64,000 nucleotides of DNA from Polaromonas sp. P2-4 (GTDB lineage: Bacteria; Pseudomonadota; Gammaproteobacteria; Burkholderiales; Burkholderiaceae_C). Made by a program: the position numbers and the translations under genes. Where the stretch lies: the NCBI GenBank assembly GCA_024703855.1, contig CP087965.1, forward strand, positions 690,001 to 754,000, given 5' to 3'. Numbering within the stretch: position 1 is the first letter of the stretch; each line of letters opens with the position of its first letter. The notes below the pieces were generated by a model. It saw only the letters and a list, made by a program, of their open reading frames with translations. It searched no databases and was not told the DNA's origin. Positions 57,904 through 64,000 of this stretch are shown piece after piece.

Positions 57904-58410
57904 ATGAACAGGTTTGCCCTGATCCGCAACGTGCTGGCGGTCGTACTCGGTCTTGCGTTGGCGGCGACCGCCGCCTACGTTGTCTTGTCTCGACCACCGG
58001 CGCCGGAAGTCGAATACGTCACACTCGACGGCGAAGCGACGAGCACGCAGCGTCTGCGCGGCAAGGTCGTGTACGTCAACTTCTGGGCGACCAGTTGCGC
58101 CACCTGCGTCAAGGAAATGCCCAACCTCGTCAAGACGTACGAGCGCTATGCGCCGCGCGGCTTCGAGCTGCTTGCCGTTGCGATGGAGTACGATCCGCCG
58201 GAGTACGTTGTGAACTACACGCGCAAGCACAACCTGCCCTTCAAGGTCGTGCTCGATAAGGACGGCTCGATCGCCGCGGCCTTCGGCGGCGTGAGGCTCA
58301 CGCCGACGGCGGTGCTGATCGATAAGCGCGGCAGGGTCCTGAGCCAATTCGTCGGCGAACCCGACTTTGCATCGCTCCACGCGACCATCGAGCGCGAGCT
58401 GACCCGTTGA
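57904..58410 (+). CDS. TlpA/ResA-like membrane-anchored thioredoxin
   Basis: 168 residues: anchor helix VLAVVLGLALAATAAYVVLS; redox motif WATSCATCVKEMP (SCATC, unusual pair of residues); C-terminal GVRLTPTAVLIDKRGRVLSQ. ATG at 57904 is preferred because AAGGAG is 7 bases upstream; an upstream ATG at 57880 overlaps dsbC. Second TlpA-type protein of the cluster. Confidence 0.85.
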   Translation: MNRFALIRNVLAVVLGLALAATAAYVVLSRPPAPEVEYVTLDGEATSTQRLRGKVVYVNFWATSCATCVKEMPNLVKTYERYAPRGFELLAVAMEYDPPEYVVNYTRKHNLPFKVVLDKDGSIAAAFGGVRLTPTAVLIDKRGRVLSQFVGEPDFASLHATIERELTR

Positions 58411-58565
58411 TGGCCCCCAATGCAGAACCTTACAAAGGGACGACACATGAAACATCGCCGAAATTCACCCCGCGCTGGATCACCGACACCGCCTGCCGCG
58501 CAGCGACATCGACGCGGCCGCGCTGTCAGATCCAGGCTGCAGTGGACGTCATAGGGGCCGAAACC

Positions 58566-60496
58566 ATGACCTCCCGATCGTCGCGTTGCACCTCGGCTCG
58601 CGTCGCACGCTGCCTTCTTGGACTGCTGCTTGCCGCGTCTGCCGCGGCATATGCCCAATCCGACGCATCCGCGCCCGCTGTATCGCCGCAGCCCGGGTTC
58701 CCGGCCGCAGCGTCGGGGCCGCCTCGACTCGATCCGGAAGTGGTTGAGTGTCCCCAGCTCGGAGCCCGAGTTGCTACCACCGGACCAGGCGTTCCAGATA
58801 GCGGTGCGGGCGAGCGATGCGAACACGCTGGTCGCCGAATTGACGCCAGCGCCGAACTACTACCTCTACCGCGACCGTATCAGCTTCAGCGTTGTCCAAC
58901 CACCGACGGTCACCATCGCCAAGATGACGCTGCCCAAGGGTGAGCCCAAGGCCGATCCCACGTTCGGGACAGTTGAAGTGTTCCGCCGCCCGTTCGAGGC
59001 AATCATCGACTTGAAGCGATCGGATGGGCAAGAGAACCAGATCCAGTTGCGCACCACGTACCAAGGCTGCAATGAACCGCTGGGCGTTTGCTACCCGCCG
59101 ATCGAGAAGACGCTCACCGTGGCGCTACTCGGCACGGCCTCGCCCGCTGAACCTTCGCCGGTGCCTGTGGCCGATGCATCGGGCTTGCCGACCGGCGGTC
59201 CGTCGGACGACGGGTATATTCGCCAGTTGTTCATGCGCGGCAGTGTTTGGGCGTTGGTCGCAGCCTTCTTCGGCTTCGGTCTGCTGCTGGCGTTCACGCC
59301 CTGCATGCTGCCGATGTTCCCCATCCTGTCCGGCATCATCGTGGGACAGGGACAGCACATGACGCGGCGCCACGCCCTTGGCCTGTCGTCGGTCTACGTT
59401 CTGGGGATGGCGATCACCTACGCGCTGGCGGGCGTGGCGGCGGGACTCGCGGGCACGCTGTTGTCCGCGTACCTGCAAAACCCCTGGGTGCTGGGCAGGC
59501 TTCGCCGCGATCTTCGTGCTGCTGGCGCTGTCGATGTTCGGCCTGTACGAACTGCAGTTGCCCACGTCCCTGCAAAGCCGACTGGCCAGTGCGGGCAGCC
59601 GGCTCAAGGGAGGCAGGGTGGCCGGCGTGTTTCTGATGGGGGTGCTGTCGGCGGTGATCGTCGGGCCCTGCGTCGCCGCTCCGCTGGCGGGCGCGTTGCT
59701 GTACATCGGTCAGACGCGTGACGTCGCTCTGGGCGGCGTGGCCTTGTTTTCGCTGGCCATCGGCATGGGTGTTCCGCTGCTCGTGGTCGGCGCCACGGCC
59801 GGCACTTTGCTGCCGAAGGCCGGCGCTTGGATGGAGTCTGTCAAGCGGCTCTTCGGCGTGGTGATGCTGGCGGTGGCGATTTATCTCGTCTCACCCGTGA
59901 TTCCGGTCCTCGTCCAGCAACTGCTGTGGGCGGCTTTGCTGGTTGTGTCGGCCATCTACTTGCACGCCCTCGACCCGTTGCCGACGGACGCGCCGGGCCA
60001 TAGGCGACTGTTCAAGGGCGTCGGCATGCTCGCACTGGTGACAGGCATCGCGTTGCTGGTCGGCGCTCTGGCGGGGCACCGGGACGTCCTGCAGCCGCTG
60101 GCCGGCTTCCATGGCACCGCCAACATCGACCGACGGGAACTCACGTTCCAGCCCGTGAACAGCCTGGCCGAACTGGAGAGCCGGCTGGCGGCGGCCCGGG
60201 GCCAGTTCGTGATGCTGGATTTCTGGGCCGAGTGGTGCGTGTCGTGCAAGGAGATGGATCGCTTGACCTTCGCCGATCCGAGAGTTCAGACGCGCTTGAA
60301 GGATACAGTCCTGCTGCGCGCCGACGTCACCGTCTACACCCCGGAACATCGCGCAATGCTGCAGCGGTTCTCGTTGTTCGGACCACCGGGCATCGTGTTC
60401 TTCGACAAGCAGGGCCGGGAGGTGGCCTTCCGCGTGATCGGGTACCAGGCCCCGGAGCAGTTCCTGGCATCGCTGGACCGGGCGCTGGCGCCGTGA
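58566..60496 (+). CDS. dsbD: DsbD-type thiol:disulfide interchange protein (two frameshifts)
   Basis: Signal peptide LLGLLLAASAAAYAQ; N-terminal DsbD domain with YYLYRDRISF and QGCNEPLGVCYPP (Cys pair); eight-helix core with FTPCMLPMFPILSG and VGPCVAAPLAGALLY (the two transmembrane Cys); C-terminal thioredoxin domain FWAEWCVSCKEMDRLTF. ~640 residues. Indels near 58730 and 59510. Moves electrons from cytoplasmic thioredoxin to DsbC and the TlpA proteins of the locus. Confidence 0.9.
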
Positions 60497-60672
60497 GCTT
60501 GCGAGCCCTACAGAACCAAGCGGCCTCATCTGCCGAGTGCTCGACGCTGCGCCGCCACGCTGCTGGCAGAGCCCAACGATCGCGATGCCGGTCACAACGC
60601 CGGCAATGGACGCGAGCATCGACGTGCCGCCGAGCTGCCAGGGCACGGCAACCTGCCACAGGCTAAATTCGA

Positions 60673-60773
60673 CCGCGCCCATGGTGGGCGGCATGGTCAC
60701 GGCGCCGCTGCTGTCGATGTTTGTGATTCCAGCGGCCTACTGGTTGATGCGCAGGCAGCCTAAGGGCCGATGA
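60673..60773 (+). pseudogene. 3-prime remnant of a cusA-type RND gene
   Basis: Encodes [20 protein letters not shown] and YWLMRRQPKGR then TGA, the last ~33 residues of a CusA-like pump, nearly the same as the end of the cusA gene at 43214 ([20 protein letters not shown]). Upstream of ~60672 nothing matches the rest of cusA. Opposite strand to the intact gene. The 175 bp before it (60497-60672) hold no recognisable gene. Confidence 0.85.
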
Positions 60774-60805
60774 GAAGTCGCAGCTTGAGGGAATTCCGAA
60801 ACTGA

Positions 60806-60866
60806 AACGCTATCATTTTTATAGCTGCTTTCGCCCGTTCCTATTGGGCTATTGGCACTTTTTACC
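60806..60866 (+). repeat. dispersed repeat, copy 6
   Basis: AACGCTATCATTTTTATAGC, then TGCTTTCGCCCGTTCCTATT and GGGCTATTGGCACTTTTTAC. It ends 4 bp before the left end of an IS30 element. Confidence 0.75.
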
Positions 60867-60870
60867 GGCG

Positions 60871-61955
60871 GATTCAAGTACGAAGTGCAACGTTTAGAAA
60901 GCGGGTGGGCCAAGAGTCAATAGGATGGGCTCTTTGTGACCAGCCAGTCTCAACGAGGCACCATGACCTACAAACACTTGACCCAAGACGAACGATACCA
61001 AATCCACGCACTCAAGCGCCAAGGCGTAAGCCTGGCGCGCATTGCCGCTGAACTGCAACGCAACCCCTCAACGATCAGCCGCGAGCTCAAACGCAATGCG
61101 GGACCCGCGGGCTACAAGCCCGCAGCAGCCCATAGCTGTGCCCGTGCGCGCCAGTGCGAGCGGCGCAACGCGCGGCACTTTAGCAGCGACGAATGGGATC
61201 ACGTGAGCGTCTACCTGCGCCTGTACCTCTCGCCCCAGCAAGTCAGTGGACGATTGAAGTTGGAGAAAGCCATCTCCATCAGCCCTGAGAGCATTTACCA
61301 GCGGGCTTACCAAGACAAGGCCCAAGGCGGGGACCTGGTGAGTTATCTGCGCTGTCAAAAGCCCAGGCGCAAGCGCTACGCCAGTGGCCAAGAGCGGCGC
61401 GGCACGTTGAGCAATCGCACCAGCATTGAACAACGCCCCGCCGTGGTGGACAGGCGCAGCCGCATTGGCGACTGGGAGGGCGATACCGTCATCGGCAAAG
61501 GGCACCAGGGAGTGCTGGTCACATTGGTGGAGCGCAAGTCTCGTCATACCTTGGCCTGCCGGCTGGACTCGCGCCACAGTGCCGGTGTGACACAGGCCGT
61601 GATCGAATTGTTACGGCCTCACAAGGCGCAATGCAAGACACTGACCTTTGACAACGGCAAGGAGTTTGCCGAGCACGAATTCATTGCCCAATGCCTGGGC
61701 GCCAAGGTGTACTTTGCGCATCCGTATTGCTCATGGGAGCGCGGACTCAATGAAAACCACAATGGCTTGTTGCGTCAGTTCTTTCCAAAGAAGACCAACC
61801 TGCTGAAGGTGACACAACACCAGGTTAACGATGCCGTGTACCGGCTAAACCATAGGCCCCGTAAGTGCTTGGGCTACCGCACCCCTCACGAGGTCTTCTA
61901 CGGCTTGGAGATCCGCCCGCTTAAACTACCCACTGATGCACTTTGTAGTTGAATC
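60871..61955 (+). mobile_element. IS30-family insertion sequence, complete
   Basis: Left end GATTCAAGTACGAAGTGCA and right end TGCACTTTGTAGTTGAATC are inverted repeats with two mismatches over 19 bp. They enclose one transposase gene whose TGA lies inside the right repeat. The flanking target duplication is not clear from sequence. Confidence 0.8.
60963..61952 (+). CDS. IS30-family transposase
   Basis: 329 residues, intact: N-terminal HTH (LTQDERYQIHALKRQGVSLA then ELQRNPSTISRELKRN) and the DDE core with IGDWEGDTVIG, LTFDNGKEFAEHEFIA and HPYCSWERGLNENHNGLLRQ (catalytic D, D, E). ATG 60963 gives the family-typical MTYKHLTQDER start. Confidence 0.93.
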   Translation: MTYKHLTQDERYQIHALKRQGVSLARIAAELQRNPSTISRELKRNAGPAGYKPAAAHSCARARQCERRNARHFSSDEWDHVSVYLRLYLSPQQVSGRLKLEKAISISPESIYQRAYQDKAQGGDLVSYLRCQKPRRKRYASGQERRGTLSNRTSIEQRPAVVDRRSRIGDWEGDTVIGKGHQGVLVTLVERKSRHTLACRLDSRHSAGVTQAVIELLRPHKAQCKTLTFDNGKEFAEHEFIAQCLGAKVYFAHPYCSWERGLNENHNGLLRQFFPKKTNLLKVTQHQVNDAVYRLNHRPRKCLGYRTPHEVFYGLEIRPLKLPTDALCS

Positions 61956-62016
61956 TGCGACCATTAAACACGCATCTGACACCGTAGCGGCCGCTGGCTC
62001 ATGCTAAGGTGCGCGC

Positions 62017-63436
62017 ATGACCAAAACCATACGCTACACCTTGCTGTCGCTGCGCGATCTGGCCATCTCTGTCGGCCCCTTCATTCTGCTGGCCGCCACG
62101 TTGTTGGTGCTGGCGTACTGGTGGCTGGACCCGAACCCGCCCAAGAGCGTGACCCTGGCCACAGGACCCGCGCAAAGCGCCTATGAAGAGTTTGGCAAGC
62201 GCTACGCCAAAATCCTGGCCGAAGACGGCATCAAGGTGGAACTGCTGTCCTCACAAGGCTCAGCCCACAACCTGCAGCTGCTGCGCGAAGGCAAGGCTGA
62301 CCTCGGCTTTGTACAAGGCGGCACCAGCGAGAAGCGCCCCGAGGACGAAGAAAACCTGGAATCACTGGGCAGCCTGTTTGTAGAACCTGTGTGGCTGTTT
62401 TACCGCGAAGATGCCGCGCGAAAATTAACTGCAGCAGTCACAACCGGCGTGCGCCGCGAAGGGCCGCCCCCGAGCAAGCACAGCCCCCGGGGGGGCAGCG
62501 CAGTACGCAAAGCGACAAGCGTGGGGGCCACATTGAATGCCTTGCCGCAACTGCAAGGCCTGCGCGTAAACACCGGAACAGCGGGCAGCGGCATTCCCAG
62601 CCTCATGAGCAAGCTGCTGGAGAGCAACAAGATTGAGTTGTCCAGCCTGAAGATTTCTGGCCTGGAGCAGACACCCGCCACCATGGCCTTTCTGGAAGGC
62701 AAGCTCGACGCCATCGTGTTTGCGTCAGCGCCTGAATCGCTGATGGTGCAAATGCTGCTGCAAACCCCCGGTATAGCGCTTATGGACTTTCCGCAAAGCG
62801 AAGCGTATTCAGCGCCGCTTTGCCTTTTTAAGCCCGGCCGTGCTGCCGCGCGGCGTGGTGGATCTGGCCGCCAACATTCCACCGCAAGACGTTCGGCTGG
62901 TGGCGCCCACCACCGCACTCATCAACCACAAAGGCACACACCCGGCCCTGCTCCAATTGTTTGTACAGGCCGGCAACCAGATCCACAGCAGTGCAGGCTG
63001 GTTCAAGCGCGCCCGCGAATACCCCAACATGGCCAACAACGAGCTGCCGATTTCAGCCGAAGCCGAGCGCGGCATCAAGAACAACAAACCCTTTTTGCAG
63101 CGCTACCTGCCCTTCTGGGTCGCCAACCTGGTGGAACGCATGTGGCTGGTGATGGGCGTCATCCTCGCACTGCTATTACCCCTGTCACGCATCGTCCCGC
63201 CGCTCTATGCGTTCCGCGTGCGCTCAAGAATTTTCAGGTGGTACGGCCAGCTCAGGGATATTGAAAACCGCATTGAAAGCACGGGTGACGCCGGCGGCAA
63301 CAACGCGTTGCTCGAAGAACTCAACAGACTGGAAAGCCGCGCTGAAAAAATCAGCGTGCCGCTGTCTTACACCGACGAGCTTTATGCGCTGCGCAGCAAT
63401 ATTCATCTGGTGAGGAATAAGTTGCAGAGAATGTAA
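62017..63436 (+). CDS. TAXI-family TRAP-type substrate receptor with palindromic-repeat insertion (one frameshift)
   Basis: N-terminal membrane anchor (ISVGPFILLAATLLVLAYWW), TAXI core KSVTLATGPAQSAYEEFGKR, AHNLQLLREGKADLGFVQGG, RVNTGTAGSGIPSLMSKLLE, and a C-terminal helix (VMGVILALLLPLSRIVPPLY) with a coiled tail. About 30 residues between KLTAAVTT and TLNALPQLQG are encoded by a GC-rich palindromic repeat in frame. An indel near 62820 splits the C-terminal third. No TRAP permease is adjacent; membrane-anchored TAXI proteins can act alone or with distant permeases. Confidence 0.82.
62448..62532 (-). repeat. palindromic repeat inserted in frame in a coding region
   Basis: The minus strand reads GCCCCCACGCTTGTCGC... 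then GCTGCCCCCCCGGGGGCTGT and GGGGCGGCCC-like end, matching the repeats at 13774-13945 and 27838. It is 84 bp by my boundary (28 codons) and keeps the frame open. Confidence 0.75.
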
Positions 63437-63661
63437 AAGACGTTTTGGCTGTCTGATTTCGGCCAAAAGCGGCCGGCGAGGGGCAGCACCCGATAGCTGA
63501 CTGTCGACGGCGCTCTCGAGCCAAGGCAGCCAGTCAGGTAGCCAGATTCCTTGCCTAAAAGCTGACGCTTAAAGAATGAAAGATGCTATGAGGGACTACT
63601 CAACCGAGAAGGGTTGAGCTAAAAAAAGAATTTCAAACTTCCGTTGCAAAGGAGAATTGAA
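63437..63661 (+). ncRNA. structured region upstream of IS110 transposase, possible left end and bridge RNA
   Basis: 225 bp without a gene between the TAXI stop and the IS110-type start. Stems visible: CTGACTG with its partner in GCCAGTCAG (63497-63537 region) and CTCAACC-gagaag-GGTTGAG (63599-63618), followed by an A-run and AAAGGAG for the transposase. IS110-group elements encode a guide (bridge) RNA in this position; assignment is by position and folding only. Confidence 0.35.
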
Positions 63662-64000
63662 ATGTCTACTACCCAGACAGTCCTGCAAGGCAAGGATACG
63701 ACGATTCGGGCCGACTTGTACATGAGCTTCGAGTTGAGCGACAAGAAGTGGCAACTGACGTTGAGTGACGGCCGGCGCAGTCCGGGCCGATACAGTGTGG
63801 AGGCCGGTGACACGGCCGCTGTGGCGCAGTGCATAGACAAGGCCCGGAAGCACTGCATGCTCAAACCTCAAGCCAAGGTGCATTCCTGCTATGAAGCCGG
63901 ACGCGATGGCTGGTGGCTGCACCGCTGGCTGGTTGAGCAGGGCATCGACAACATCGTGGTCGACTCTGCCAGCATCGAAGTGAACCGGCATGCCAGGCGC
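63662..64000 (+). CDS. IS110-family transposase, 3-prime truncated by window edge
   Basis: First 113 residues: MSTTQTVLQGKDTTIRADLY, MSFELSDKKWQLTLSDGRRS, then CYEAGRDGWWLHRWLVEQGI and VVDSASIEVNRHARR. This is the N-terminal DEDD (RuvC-like) domain with the second acidic site E in YEAGRDG and D in VVDSAS. AAAGGAG lies 7 bases upstream. The Tnp-20 domain with the catalytic Ser is outside the window. Confidence 0.87.
   Translation, partial: MSTTQTVLQGKDTTIRADLYMSFELSDKKWQLTLSDGRRSPGRYSVEAGDTAAVAQCIDKARKHCMLKPQAKVHSCYEAGRDGWWLHRWLVEQGIDNIVVDSASIEVNRHARR

Noticed and set aside
58411..58565. short ATG (58447) after the second TlpA gene
   Set aside because: The frame yields a Pro/Arg/Ala-rich sequence without domain; probably leader DNA of dsbD.
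60497..60672. hydrophobic minus-strand frame (GGTSMLASIAGVVTGIAIVG) before the cusA remnant
   Set aside because: It could encode a helix, but it has no start signal or recognisable family and merges into a dsbD shadow frame.

Overview
The window looks like a chromosome segment of a betaproteobacterium of order Burkholderiales, most likely family Comamonadaceae (a Polaromonas, Rhodoferax or Acidovorax relative). The reasons are high GC, the gene families present, and six copies of a roughly 65-bp dispersed repeat built on a core like ATAGCT(A/G)C..GCCC...TTGGGC, which I associate with that family. A second GC-rich palindromic repeat occurs four times and two larger inverted-repeat elements are present. 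I see no rRNA, tRNA, CRISPR array or phage.

Left part (1-13.8 kb): alpha/beta hydrolase; a MocR-type regulator divergent from two multiheme cytochrome c genes; an MFS exporter divergent from a TetR-regulated ABC efflux operon (TetR, membrane fusion protein, ATPase, permease; YbhG/F/S-like); NDH-2; VF530; an RluA-type pseudouridine synthase; a Tat-exported intradiol dioxygenase; an SDR. Middle (13.9-24.9 kb): PPK2, YdcH/DUF465, Usp, DUF427, glycine-zipper protein, cupin, DUF2855, TetR, luciferase-like oxidoreductase, YaeQ, acyl-CoA ligase, GrpB, VOC. From 25.3 to 29.4 kb a GntR gene leads a polar amino-acid ABC importer; it is followed by a beta-propeller/creatininase pair.

Right part (32-60.8 kb): a composite copper and heavy-metal island. 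Block A (32.0-39.4 kb): CadR/PbrR-like MerR, CDF transporter, DUF3703, TolC-type channel, CopA-type multicopper oxidase, Spy-like protein, cupredoxin, DUF411, CusF. Block B (39.5-50.6 kb): P1B ATPase, copper chaperone, a broken PII-like/DUF2933 pair, cusCBA with a CusF domain fused to CusB, CueR, and the last codons of a lost copA. Block C (50.7-60.8 kb): CopZ, PII-like, DUF2933, an orphan Rieske protein, cytochrome c, TlpA, SCO1, a BNR propeller, a 44-residue Met-rich membrane peptide, a multicopper oxidase with two Met-Gly arrays, DsbC, TlpA, DsbD, then a cusA 3-prime remnant. Block C reads as a periplasmic machine for oxidising and handling Cu(I) and cysteines, possibly drawing electrons through the Rieske and cytochrome c, and is the best candidate here for an under-described system. 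The window ends with an IS30 element, a TAXI-type receptor carrying an in-frame palindromic repeat, and the start of an IS110-family element.

Quality caveat: about 35-45 coding frames are interrupted by 1-2 base indels, mostly in homopolymers, while both sides keep family-like sequence. At least two genes show compensating pairs of indels that scramble only a dozen residues. This pattern fits sequencing or assembly error better than mass pseudogenisation, so such genes are listed as CDS spanning the whole repaired frame. Genuine remnants are listed as pseudogenes. All assignments are by reading, not database search.
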